From Agarilytica sp045430345 (GTDB lineage: Bacteria > Pseudomonadota > Gammaproteobacteria > Pseudomonadales > Cellvibrionaceae), in the NCBI GenBank assembly GCA_045430345.1, contig JAILXT010000002.1:1-64000 (forward strand): DNA of 64,000 bases, in the 5' to 3' direction. Below the pieces are notes generated by a model that saw only the letters and a list, made by a program, of their open reading frames with translations, was not told where the DNA came from and did no database searches. The position numbers were made by a program, and so were the translations under genes. The number at the start of each line of letters is the position of its first letter. The first letter of the stretch is position 1. Positions 48,915 to 57,109 of the stretch are shown in pieces.

Positions 48915-49205
48915 ATGGAAAAATTTGCATACATCACCAACAGAATAGGAATCGGATTTCTGTGTATGTTCTGGGGTTATATTTGCTTGGCTGTATTCCC
49001 TGGGTCAGATGTTCCGCTTTATTTTACAGACCTGTTTTTTTTACTGGGAAAACTATGGATGGGTATCGCTGTGCTTCAAATATTGGGAATAGGCCTTATA
49101 TGGCTCAACTCCGGCTACCGAAGATGGCTTGAAATACCACTTAATATCCTGCCAATTATTCCTATATTCTATTATTTTTACATAGCTACCCCCCCCCTGG
49201 GATAA
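48915..49205 (+). CDS. Small membrane protein, unknown, 96 aa
   Basis: 96 residues from the ATG at 48915; the frame from 48843 would add 24 unlikely residues. Three hydrophobic helices (about 10-30, 40-60, 72-90) and a polar N-terminus. The gene ends in a run of nine C (49189-49197), a possible slippage tract that would change only the last few residues. No family recognised. Confidence 0.65.
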   Translation: MEKFAYITNRIGIGFLCMFWGYICLAVFPGSDVPLYFTDLFFLLGKLWMGIAVLQILGIGLIWLNSGYRRWLEIPLNILPIIPIFYYFYIATPPLG

Positions 49206-49241
49206 GCTAATTATATTGTCACACGTACTAAGGACTAGAAA

Positions 49242-49760
49242 ATCGTATTTAAAAAAGAAATCGATAGAATTATTCGCGTAGATCATGCGGGGGAGCTCGG
49301 GGCTATAAACATCTATAGAGCCCAGCTGGGAATTGCGAAGGTACTGTATAAAGATATTGTCTCTGAACTTGAGGAAATGCTATCTCACGAAAGAGAGCAT
49401 TTCGAAACATTCAATAGCCTACTAAAAAAACGATCTATTCGGTCTTGTTACGCATTATGGTTTTGGGCGTTTAGCGGTTTTTTGTTGGGGATCTTAACGG
49501 CCCTTTTAGGCCGTAATGCAATATGGATTTGTACTAATGCAGTTGAAACAACGGTATTGCATCATTTAGAGTGGCAACTAGACTTTCTTAACGAGCTCGA
49601 TTCTGAAGTTCACGATGCTGTTTTTGGCATAAAGGCTGACGAAGAAGCCCACCAAATATTGGGGGCTAGCCGTGGAATAAACACTCCTATATACAAGCCC
49701 ATTTCTTGGGTAGTTAAAGGTTCAACTAGAAGCGCTATTTGGCTCTCTACTAAACTATAA
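49242..49760 (+). CDS. coq7: Coq7-type demethoxyubiquinone hydroxylase with ATC start
   Basis: 172 residues if read from 49242. It is a Coq7/UbiF-class di-iron monooxygenase: DHAGELGAINIYRAQLG, E-x-x-H in SHEREHFETF, E-T-T-V-L-H-H-L-E-W, and D-E-E-A-H-Q. No ATG, GTG or TTG exists between the upstream in-frame stop (49236) and the Glu/His core. The codon at the expected place, preceded by AAGGA and seven bases, is ATC, not ATG. The first ATG (49377) would lose the first iron ligand. Either a mutated start or a rare start codon. Membrane-associated, ubiquinone synthesis. Confidence 0.75.
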   Translation: MVFKKEIDRIIRVDHAGELGAINIYRAQLGIAKVLYKDIVSELEEMLSHEREHFETFNSLLKKRSIRSCYALWFWAFSGFLLGILTALLGRNAIWICTNAVETTVLHHLEWQLDFLNELDSEVHDAVFGIKADEEAHQILGASRGINTPIYKPISWVVKGSTRSAIWLSTKL

Positions 49761-49779
49761 TCAAGTAAACTGATGGACT

Positions 49780-50592
49780 ATGTTTAATTTCTTCAAACCA
49801 AAACCCATTCTATCCGAACAAGATGCTACGTTTCAGGTTGAAACGTTTAAGTGGTTGCTTAAATACTTTGGTGGAATTAATTTCTACGACGAAGCTCGGC
49901 TAATACTCCCCACTAAAGAGTATTTTCCATCACCGTTAGAAAGTGCTGAAGAAGCGGCACTTGAAACTTTTGAAACCGTCAAAAACCACGCCGGCATGAA
50001 AGACTGGCCGTGCCAGCTCGTGGCCCAAGAAGAAGATATTAACCCAATCGTAGGAGAAACCCTTCTTGTTCAAAACGGCCCAAACTCAGCATTAGGTACC
50101 TTTGAGTATAAAGGCGAAGGAGAGGTTGTTATTACCTATAATCCATCTTCTCTTTCAAACCCCACTCAGTTAGTGGCAACCTTTGCACACGAGCTTTCTC
50201 ATTACCTCACTGGCACTGCAATTGAGCCGCCTCCCGGTGGCTGGGATAACTGGGAGTTTGCGACAGATATCGCGTCAACCTTTCTAGGCTTCGGTATATT
50301 TATGGCCAACTCAACCTTCAATTTTAGCCAATATACGAGCACAGGCTCTCAGGGTTGGCAAACATCAGGCAGCGGCTATCTTGCTGAGTCCGAACATATA
50401 TATGCTTTAGCAATCTTCATACTACTTAAAGATATCTGCATTACCGAAGCATTAAACTATTTGAAACCAAATCTACAAAAACTGCTGAAAAAGGCGATCA
50501 AGGAAATAAAAAAAACTAACATCATAGAACAGCTTCGAGCAGTCGAGCTTTACGATTCCGAAAACACTGACCATCAAAGCGCGAGCGTATAA
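49780..50592 (+). CDS. HExxH metallopeptidase-like protein, 270 aa
   Basis: 270 residues, no signal peptide. H137-E-L-S-H141 in a hydrophobic helix (TFAHELSHYLTG) gives a gluzincin-type zinc site, with E159 or D163 (EFATDIAS) as the likely third ligand. The rest is unassigned. It starts 19 bases after the Coq7-like gene, so the two may be coupled. A cytosolic peptidase of unknown substrate, 270 residues being longer than minimal HExxH domains. Confidence 0.75.
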   Translation: MFNFFKPKPILSEQDATFQVETFKWLLKYFGGINFYDEARLILPTKEYFPSPLESAEEAALETFETVKNHAGMKDWPCQLVAQEEDINPIVGETLLVQNGPNSALGTFEYKGEGEVVITYNPSSLSNPTQLVATFAHELSHYLTGTAIEPPPGGWDNWEFATDIASTFLGFGIFMANSTFNFSQYTSTGSQGWQTSGSGYLAESEHIYALAIFILLKDICITEALNYLKPNLQKLLKKAIKEIKKTNIIEQLRAVELYDSENTDHQSASV

Positions 50593-50693
50593 CAAATCTG
50601 TTATCTCGCCCCCCTCAAGGGAGGCCGGAGAGAAATGCGTCAGCAACTCAAAAACTTTATTCGTCCTAGTATCGAAGACTTCATAGGTAACAC

Positions 50694-51176
50694 ATGGAAG
50701 CCACAATACAAATAGTAGCCCTTGGATTTTTTGCAACAGCGATCATAGATATATGGGCCACTTTCTCAAATAAAGTCTTCAATTTTCCGCGAACCAATTG
50801 GTCTATTGTGGGAAGGTGGCTTGGCCATATACCCGAAGGAAAATTAACCCATGGCTCTATTCGGTCGACTCGTGAAATACCGTATGAGCATGCCATTGGC
50901 TGGGTATTTCACTACTTTATTGGTGTGCTCTATACATTTATTTATGTCGCCGTTGTGCAACTATGCTTGAACGGTGCCCCATCACTTATATCCGCATGGG
51001 TTTTCGGGTTAATTACAATTTTATCGCCATGGTTCATAATGCAGCCATGCTTGGGGATGGGAATTGCGGCATCCAAGGCACCGGAACCAAATATGGTGCG
51101 ACTTCAAAATTTCGCTATACACTCTATTTTTGGCTTGGCGCTTTACTATGGTTGGCATTGGGGTAGCGACACATAA
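50694..51176 (+). CDS. DUF2938 membrane protein
   Basis: 160 residues with four or five membrane segments. NFPRTNWSIVGRWLGHIPEG, H-A-I-G-W-V-F-H-Y and the late S-K-A-P-E-P are typical of DUF2938. Function unknown. The upstream gap (50593-50693) begins TATAACAAATC, which resembles an attC start, and holds a short hairpin. Confidence 0.88.
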   Translation: MEATIQIVALGFFATAIIDIWATFSNKVFNFPRTNWSIVGRWLGHIPEGKLTHGSIRSTREIPYEHAIGWVFHYFIGVLYTFIYVAVVQLCLNGAPSLISAWVFGLITILSPWFIMQPCLGMGIAASKAPEPNMVRLQNFAIHSIFGLALYYGWHWGSDT

Positions 51177-51243
51177 TAATGCATAATCAAATCGTCCAAG
51201 CCGTCTTCTACGGCACCGTTAAACCTTAAGGGATTATCATCAG

Positions 51244-51537
51244 ATGTTTGCAGTAATCTTCAGAGCAGAGATAAAAAACCTCGACGCCGAATATAATGAA
51301 ATGGCTAAGAAAATGCGAGATCTCGCACTTAATCAGTTTGGGTGCAAAGAGTTTATAGCCGTCACAGAGGGTGATTATGAAGTTGCTATTTCATACTGGG
51401 ATAATGAAGAACAGATAAAAGAATGGAAGCAAAATGCGGAGCACATGGCCGCTCAGAGGAAAGGGCAGAACAACTGGTATAGTGCTTATACCGTTCAGGT
51501 CGTTGAGATTGTTCGTGAATACAGTTCATCCCATTAG
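51244..51537 (+). CDS. Antibiotic biosynthesis monooxygenase (ABM) domain protein
   Basis: 97 residues. One ferredoxin-like ABM domain: FAVIFRAEIKNLD at the start, YEVAISYWDNEEQIKEWK and H-M-A-A-Q-R-K-G-Q-N-N-W-Y. Members are haem-degrading or quinone-oxidising; this one is of unknown substrate. The 51177-51243 gap holds a short hairpin and ends GTTAAAC, 19 bases before the ATG (see findings). Confidence 0.85.
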   Translation: MFAVIFRAEIKNLDAEYNEMAKKMRDLALNQFGCKEFIAVTEGDYEVAISYWDNEEQIKEWKQNAEHMAAQRKGQNNWYSAYTVQVVEIVREYSSSH

Positions 51538-51786
51538 CTAAGCTAGCGTATTCGCGCCACCCAGAATTCACATTAAGTACTCTGCTTGCACTATAAAATC
51601 TACAGATGGCGTTTTCCCTAATTGCGCTTTCAATGCGGCACATTCTGTACCGCAACCCAATATCCCACACAATGTAAAACTTTGAAAAACATATCGACAG
51701 TCTGAAATTTACCCCGCTAAACCGAGTACCATGTCCGCTCGCTCAGTACCTATCCATTAAGTACGCAATAAACCAAAGGGGCAATC

Positions 51787-52353
51787 ATGAAACATATACA
51801 AACAACACTCTTCGTCGCCGTACTCGCTACTACCAGCGTAAACGTTCAAGCGGGAATCTGGGAGTCGATTACCGCATTTTTTGGCGGTTCTGAAACAGAA
51901 ACGCCCCGAACAGATAATAACGCGCCAGCCGAAGCCACGCCCAGTCAAATTGAGACCGGGCTTAAGTTAATACCGCTTATCACACAGACCCTTGGCGTAA
52001 ACAACGGACAAGCGAAAGGCGGCATGGGCGCTTTACTACAAGCGGCTAAAATATTAATTCCCGGCACTGATTTTGATAAGATTACAGCCGCCATTCCCAA
52101 TACAAATTTACTGCTAAGCGCGGCACCAAAGCCTCAGAAAAGCTCGGGAGGATTAATGGATACCGCGATGAAAATGGCCGGCGAACAGAGTGATACCGTG
52201 AAAGCAGGACTAAATTTAGCGTCGCAATTTAAATCATTAGGTATGGGCACAGAAATGATTCCCAAATTTACCGAGTCGGTACAAGGCTTCTTACAGCAAA
52301 GCAACGCGCCGGAAACAGGCGACTTATTCGCATCCACCTTATCCAATATTTAA
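51787..52353 (+). CDS. DUF2780 exported protein (VcgC/VcgE-like)
   Basis: 188 residues. Signal peptide 1-22 (cleavage after V-Q-A). A low-complexity segment follows, then a helical Gly/Ala-rich domain matching DUF2780 (LGVNNGQAKGGMGALLQAAK, LGMGTEMIPKF). Periplasmic, unknown role. Likely monocistronic: a hairpin terminator follows at 52502. Confidence 0.85.
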   Translation: MKHIQTTLFVAVLATTSVNVQAGIWESITAFFGGSETETPRTDNNAPAEATPSQIETGLKLIPLITQTLGVNNGQAKGGMGALLQAAKILIPGTDFDKITAAIPNTNLLLSAAPKPQKSSGGLMDTAMKMAGEQSDTVKAGLNLASQFKSLGMGTEMIPKFTESVQGFLQQSNAPETGDLFASTLSNI

Positions 52354-52501
52354 GATGCGTTAATAATCTTTACTTATCTATGATGAAGCATTTCATATAG
52401 GTATGGATGAAGACAATTTTTCGGTAATCGCTAAGCTAGATAAAGCGTTAGCGCACGGCTAAACTGCAATTTATTATCCGATACAATCCATCATTACGGC
52501 T

Positions 52502-52522
52502 GCCGTAAACGAGATTTACGGC
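52502..52522 (+). terminator. Hairpin before the MscS gene
   Basis: GCCGTAAA and TTTACGGC pair around CGAGA and are followed by ATTATTTC. A weak terminator, 150 bases after the DUF2780 stop. Confidence 0.5.
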
Positions 52523-52557
52523 ATTATTTCACTGTTATTATAAGAGATAGAAACACT

Positions 52558-53391
52558 ATGTCTGACTTACTGGCAAACCTAGATATTAATCAATACTTAC
52601 CAACCGCAATCGCTTGGGCAACCAATATTCTACTGGCAATTGTGATTTTGCTACTGGGTCTCTGGTTTGCAAACAGGATATATAAGCTGATCGTCGGCGT
52701 GAGCAAAAAGAATGAACACTTTGATGACACGTTGTTTCGCTTTCTCGGCAGTATGGCGCGCTATCTGATTTTAGCTTTCGTTTTCATTGCTGTACTCAAT
52801 CGTTTTGGCGTACAAACGGCCTCTATCGTTGCCCTCTTGGGTGCGGCCAGTCTTGCGGTTGGCTTGGCTTTACAAGGTGCCATGTCAAACCTTGCAGCCG
52901 GCGTGATGCTATTGATATTCCGCCCCTACAAGGTGGGCGACTTTATCGATGCGGCTGGGCGTTTTGGCTGTGTTACTGAAGTCGATATGTTTACGACTAT
53001 TTTGCAAACATTCGATAACCAACAAATTATCGTGCCCAATAGCCAAATCTGGGGCGAGCAAATTATTAATCACTCCCATTACCCTGTTCGTGGTGTGGAT
53101 ATGCGTTTTGGCATTGCTTACGATGAGGATATCGATACAGCAAAATCAGTGATTGAGAATGTGATCAATAACCACCCTCACGTATTGAAGGACCCCGCCC
53201 CTTTTATTGAAGTGGAAACACTTAATGATAGCTCGGTCGATTTTCTGGTCAGACCTTTCTGCAAGGGCGAACATTACTTTGACATCCTGTATTCGGTGCC
53301 AGAACAGATAAAGAAGGCACTCGACGAGAATAACATCGAGATTCCATTCCCTCACCGAAAAGTGATTGTCGTCAATCAAGACGAAAAATAG
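52558..53391 (+). CDS. Small-conductance mechanosensitive channel (MscS family)
   Basis: 277 residues. Three membrane helices in the first 120 residues, the third being the pore-lining LLGAASLAVGLALQGAMSNLAAGVM. The soluble beta domain follows (PYKVGDFI, TTILQTFDNQQIIVPNS) and a C-terminal domain. The short MscS form. Releases solutes during hypo-osmotic shock. It stands alone. Confidence 0.95.
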   Translation: MSDLLANLDINQYLPTAIAWATNILLAIVILLLGLWFANRIYKLIVGVSKKNEHFDDTLFRFLGSMARYLILAFVFIAVLNRFGVQTASIVALLGAASLAVGLALQGAMSNLAAGVMLLIFRPYKVGDFIDAAGRFGCVTEVDMFTTILQTFDNQQIIVPNSQIWGEQIINHSHYPVRGVDMRFGIAYDEDIDTAKSVIENVINNHPHVLKDPAPFIEVETLNDSSVDFLVRPFCKGEHYFDILYSVPEQIKKALDENNIEIPFPHRKVIVVNQDEK

Positions 53392-53479
53392 ATCTATTTG
53401 GCCAGGCAGCCGTATATATTCATATGTTTCCGGGTTTATGGAATCGGTATACTCTTCAAAAGCTGCTTTATCTAGTCAC

Positions 53480-53518
53480 CTACGCCTAGCGCGCCAAGCT
53501 GCGGCGCGCTAGGCGTAG
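53480..53518. repeat. Perfect 16-bp inverted repeat
   Basis: CTACGCCTAGCGCGCC (53480-53495) and GGCGCGCTAGGCGTAG (53503-53518) with a seven-base loop. No T tract on either side, so it is not a normal intrinsic terminator. It could be a very stable RNA hairpin, a Rho-independent end without U, or a recombination or protein-binding site. Confidence 0.7.
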
Positions 53519-53601
53519 TCTTAATGGGCATTGAGCCTATACCAGTTTCACGTATGACTAGCGTGAAGTGAGCGACATACCCTTTCTAGCTGTTGGTATT
53601 T

Positions 53602-53886
53602 ATGGGCATTGATATAAAAGATGTATCCGATTCAGAAGTCTCCTGTTCGAACTGTCAGGCCTGCTGCTGCCGCTTAGAGGTGATGATCATCACCGATACC
53701 GGAGTTCCCCAAGAGCATATCGCTCATGATAAATGGGGCGCAGAAACGATGCTACGTTTGGATGACGGTTGGTGCTCAGCGTTAAACCGCGAAACCTTTA
53801 TGTGTTCTATTTACGAAAATAGACCGCTGATTTGTCGCGAGTTTGAAATGGGTTCATATGAGTGTCGTAACGAACGGGCAGTATAG
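53602..53886 (+). CDS. YkgJ-like cysteine cluster protein
   Basis: About 94 residues from the ATG at 53602 (a TTG at 53593 adds 3). Ten Cys: S-C-S-N-C-Q-A-C-C-C, then W-C, M-C-S-I-Y-E-N-R-P-L-I-C-R-E-F and Y-E-C, the YkgJ pattern. It probably binds zinc or an iron-sulfur cluster. Cytosolic. 39 bases before the GNAT gene. Confidence 0.85.
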   Translation: MGIDIKDVSDSEVSCSNCQACCCRLEVMIITDTGVPQEHIAHDKWGAETMLRLDDGWCSALNRETFMCSIYENRPLICREFEMGSYECRNERAV

Positions 53887-53925
53887 CGCCCCACTACAAA
53901 TAGAATACTGAGAAAGAATTATCAC

Positions 53926-54462
53926 ATGAAATTGTCACTGTTTACCCCGTCACACACTCATGAGGTCATTGCGCTTTTTACTGACGTATTCTCTACATCA
54001 GAAAGTGCGTCGGAAGGTGAACTCATTGGCGACCTAGTATCAAACTTAATCACTACAACCCCTTCCGCGGATCTCATGGGGTTTATTGCGACTTCTGGCG
54101 ATCGTATTGTTGGGTGTATTTTCTTAAGTCGTTTTATTGTCCCCAGCAACCAAATAGCCTATATCTTGTCGCCAGTCGCTATTGCAACGAATAAGCAAGG
54201 CACTGGCATCGGACAACAACTCATTACTTACGGCATTGAGCATTTAAAATCACAAGGTACTGAGTTGGTTTTAACCTACGGCGATCCTCGCTATTATTCA
54301 AAGACAGGATTTAACTCCATCAGTAAAAATACGATTCAAGCGCCCTTTGAATTAAGCCAACCGGAAGGGTGGCTCGCGCAATCACTAAATGACAAACCCA
54401 TTACCGTGATGAAAGGCCCCACAAAATGTGTCGCGGCACTCAGCGATCAACGTTATTGGTGA
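53926..54462 (+). CDS. GNAT family N-acetyltransferase
   Basis: 178 residues. A motif-A-like segment SPVAIATNKQGTGIGQQLITYG with the Q/R-x-x-G-x-G/A acetyl-CoA loop, then L-T-Y-G-D-P-R-Y-Y and F-G/N. Substrate unknown. Soluble. Located within the small plus-strand genes. Confidence 0.9.
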   Translation: MKLSLFTPSHTHEVIALFTDVFSTSESASEGELIGDLVSNLITTTPSADLMGFIATSGDRIVGCIFLSRFIVPSNQIAYILSPVAIATNKQGTGIGQQLITYGIEHLKSQGTELVLTYGDPRYYSKTGFNSISKNTIQAPFELSQPEGWLAQSLNDKPITVMKGPTKCVAALSDQRYW

Positions 54463-54513
54463 CGGACATAGCACACAGCAACAATCTTCTTCTACAACCG
54501 TATTAAATAAGAA

Positions 54514-55014
54514 ATGACCCACATACACGTAAACGACACAATGCAAAAAGGGTATTCCTACGAGCTGGTTGAGCAGCCCGGCGAAAACTTTGATCCACTA
54601 TTCATACCTGAACTGACGCCCAAGGAAATGCTTACCTTAGGCATATTTGGCGGAAAATATTTGAACGATTGCAAAGACGAATTCCCCAAGGATTGGTTTT
54701 CAGGTGCAAAACTAAGCCTTGTTAAAGATATATCGTTAAACTATTTTTCAGTTGATGCCTCACAACCCTTAAGCGAATGGCGTAAAAAAGGCTGGATTCA
54801 TTCGCAAGACCCTCGGGGTTGGTTTCAGTGGTATTGTCGGTATTTCATGGGGCGACGAACACCAGAAGAAGACCTTAGACAAATTAAACGCTGGCGGGCC
54901 TTCCGCCGCCATGCAGGGGCCGTTAAGAAGTTTTGTGAACCGTACGACTATCAATGTCGGAAGAAACAACGACAAGCACTGCTACATTGGGCTTACGATT
55001 CTAGAAACCTGTAA
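54514..55014 (+). CDS. Conserved protein of unknown function, 166 aa
   Basis: 166 residues, Trp/Arg-rich, soluble. Features include D-P-R-G-W-F-Q-W-Y-C-R-Y-F-M-G-R-R and R-W-R-A-F-R-R-H. This pattern recurs in bacterial and fungal proteins, from memory, but I know no function. The positively charged surface would suit nucleic acid or membrane contact; inference only. Confidence 0.75.
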   Translation: MTHIHVNDTMQKGYSYELVEQPGENFDPLFIPELTPKEMLTLGIFGGKYLNDCKDEFPKDWFSGAKLSLVKDISLNYFSVDASQPLSEWRKKGWIHSQDPRGWFQWYCRYFMGRRTPEEDLRQIKRWRAFRRHAGAVKKFCEPYDYQCRKKQRQALLHWAYDSRNL

Positions 55015-55068
55015 ATACAACAAATCATTTCTAATACCATTGAAACCCTACTCCCTAAAGGCTTCACA

Positions 55069-55515
55069 ATGGAAATAGTGAACGTAAAAGAAAAACGTAT
55101 ACACGGCATTAGTATCAGAACCACTAATGCACGAGAAATGGACCCCAAAACAGCCCGAATTGGTGCGCTAGTGCAAAAGTTCGATGAGTGCGTAACGGTT
55201 GACTACGCAGCCGGTGCACGGGTGTATAACGTTTATTCTGATTATGAATCGGATGCATCAGGCGAATACGCCATATTGGCCGGGACCGATAACCCGGGGT
55301 CTTCAACCGTCGAACTCGAACACGTGGTGATCCCAGGCGGAAAATATATAGTCTTTAGGGGACGCGGCGAAGTCCCTCACATCGTTATCGAAACATGGGG
55401 CCACATATGGGCCTATTTTTCTCAAGGCAACCCCCAACACAAGCGAATATTTTCTACTGACTTTGAGTTTTATAAAACCCAAAACGATATCGAAATTTAT
55501 ATTTCAATTGAGTGA
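55069..55515 (+). CDS. GyrI-like/AraC effector-binding domain protein
   Basis: 148 residues. One GyrI-like small-molecule-binding domain: IHGISIRTTNAREMDP at the start, V-Y-N-V-Y-S-D-Y, V-V-I-P-G-G-K-Y and I-W-A-Y-F, the usual order. It has no DNA-binding part, so it probably acts as a stand-alone ligand or cyclopropanoid hydrolase. 9 bases before the next gene. Confidence 0.85.
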   Translation: MEIVNVKEKRIHGISIRTTNAREMDPKTARIGALVQKFDECVTVDYAAGARVYNVYSDYESDASGEYAILAGTDNPGSSTVELEHVVIPGGKYIVFRGRGEVPHIVIETWGHIWAYFSQGNPQHKRIFSTDFEFYKTQNDIEIYISIE

Positions 55516-55524
55516 TCAAGAAAA

Positions 55525-56022
55525 ATGCCATTCACACCAATCCACATGGGACCAGGAATTCTAATCAAAGGCGTATTGCAAGGCAGTTTTAGCCTTATGA
55601 TTTTCGGCTGGTCTCAAATTATCATGGACATACAGCCTCTTATTGTCATGCTATCGGGTGAAGGACACATTCACGGGTTTTCCCACACTTATATTGGTGC
55701 AACATTAATAGCCATTTTCTCGGCAATAACAGGAAAGCATCTCTCTCAGTTCGGCCTTTGGGTGTTACGTATTGAGCAATCAATCCATTGCAATATCCCC
55801 TGGCTAGTAGTATTTATTAGTGCATTTATCGGCAGCTATAGCCATGTCGTTTTGGATAGTGTTATGCATTCTGACGTTCAACCTTTCTATCCGTTTACCT
55901 TATCCAATTCCCTTTTGGCTATAATTCCTATCGAGTTATTACACAAGCTTTGCTTATATTCTGGCTTGCTGGGCGCTGCTGTGTTTTATTTTGTTCAGAG
56001 GCACAATAAAAAGCACGAGTAA
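55525..56022 (+). CDS. DUF457/YdjM-like membrane hydrolase
   Basis: 165 residues with four membrane segments. M-P-F-T-P-I-H at the start, W-S-Q-I-I-M-D and G-F-S-H-T and S-Y-S-H-V-V-L-D-S-V-M-H-S-D, the His/Asp pattern of the membrane-bound metal-dependent hydrolase family. Activity unproven. Closely spaced with the neighbouring genes. Confidence 0.82.
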   Translation: MPFTPIHMGPGILIKGVLQGSFSLMIFGWSQIIMDIQPLIVMLSGEGHIHGFSHTYIGATLIAIFSAITGKHLSQFGLWVLRIEQSIHCNIPWLVVFISAFIGSYSHVVLDSVMHSDVQPFYPFTLSNSLLAIIPIELLHKLCLYSGLLGAAVFYFVQRHNKKHE

Positions 56023-56039
56023 AAAATTAGCTTATCCAT

Positions 56040-56507
56040 ATGAACACATATTTCACCGTCAAAACACTGCATATACTGAGCGCTACGATATTATTCGGCA
56101 CAGGGATAGGCATCGCGTTTTTCATGCTGCGATCGTACTTTTCTAACGACCTTAAAGAAAAGTTTTATGCATCGAAAAATACCGTGTTGGCCGACTATAT
56201 TTTCACGTTTCCTGCGGCTATTCTGCAACCGTTAACCGGCGCTTGGCTGGTATGGATCAGCGGTATTGATTGGATGAGTTTATGGTTGGTGGCAACCTAC
56301 GTTATTTACTTAATAGCCGGCCTTTGCTGGGTGCCGGTTGTGTGGATACAAATACAACTCAAGAGTATGGTGCACGTCAGTCTGGATAAAAATATCGAGC
56401 TCCCTGAACGATATTATCGGCTTTTTAGATTGTGGTTTTTACTCGGTTGGCCGGCCTTTATTGGCCTTGTGATTGTTTTCTTTTTAATGGTAAAGAAACC
56501 AACATGA
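56040..56507 (+). CDS. DUF2269 membrane protein
   Basis: 155 residues with four membrane helices. TVKTLHILSATILFGTGIG at the start and L-P-x-R-Y-Y-R-L-F-R-L-W near residue 130 match DUF2269. Overlaps the DUF4166 start by four bases (ATGA), so the two are translationally coupled; DUF4166 and the saccharopine-dehydrogenase-like gene follow in the usual order for this trio. Confidence 0.88.
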   Translation: MNTYFTVKTLHILSATILFGTGIGIAFFMLRSYFSNDLKEKFYASKNTVLADYIFTFPAAILQPLTGAWLVWISGIDWMSLWLVATYVIYLIAGLCWVPVVWIQIQLKSMVHVSLDKNIELPERYYRLFRLWFLLGWPAFIGLVIVFFLMVKKPT

Positions 56508-57109
56508 ATAACGACCCCATATTTAAAAGCATATTCGGCAGAGATTGGGATAAATTACCCCCTGTACTACGGAAACATTATGCAAACCGGCCTTACTCCG
56601 ATGATATTTACGCTGTAGATGGAACCCTGGACGTAATGTGCTCCGGCCCTATTCGGATATTCGCTTGGTTGTTTTGGTTACTCAAAGGCGTACCCCCCTA
56701 CAATGAAAATAATGTTCCGGTCACGGTATCTTTTGAAAGTGAACCCAACACCGCCTTTTTTCTCTTCAATAGAACCTTTAACTTTAGAACGCGAAAAACG
56801 TATCACTTCAAATCAAAAATGATCCAGGTCGATGGATGTAATGTCATAGAAGTGATGCCCTTTCGTATCGCATGGAAAATGCGCTATCTATGGGAAGATA
56901 GCCGCGTAAAACTCAAACACAAAGGGTACGGCCTCTATATATTTGGAACGTTTATCCCCTTGCCGTTAACGCCATTGATGGGCGCGGGGAATGCTGAGGA
57001 AATTGCCGTTGATGAAAATACATTCGATATGCAGGTCAGCATCACCCACCCTTGGTGGGGGAAACTATATGGGTATAGCGGCCGATTCACATTAGTAGAA
57101 CGCTCATGA
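56504..57109 (+). CDS. DUF4166 protein
   Basis: 201 residues from the ATG at 56504, chosen for the 4-base overlap; the longer frame from 56432 is rejected. FGRDWDKLPPVLRKHYANRP near the start, then F-N-R-T-F and a late L-P-L-T-P-L-M-G-A-G, the DUF4166 pattern. Function unknown. Overlaps the next gene by four bases. Confidence 0.88.
   Translation: MNNDPIFKSIFGRDWDKLPPVLRKHYANRPYSDDIYAVDGTLDVMCSGPIRIFAWLFWLLKGVPPYNENNVPVTVSFESEPNTAFFLFNRTFNFRTRKTYHFKSKMIQVDGCNVIEVMPFRIAWKMRYLWEDSRVKLKHKGYGLYIFGTFIPLPLTPLMGAGNAEEIAVDENTFDMQVSITHPWWGKLYGYSGRFTLVERS

Noticed and set aside
49189..49197. Run of nine C as a phase-variation tract.
   Set aside because: It lies at the last codons of a small gene, so slippage would change only a few terminal residues; no promoter or start is affected.
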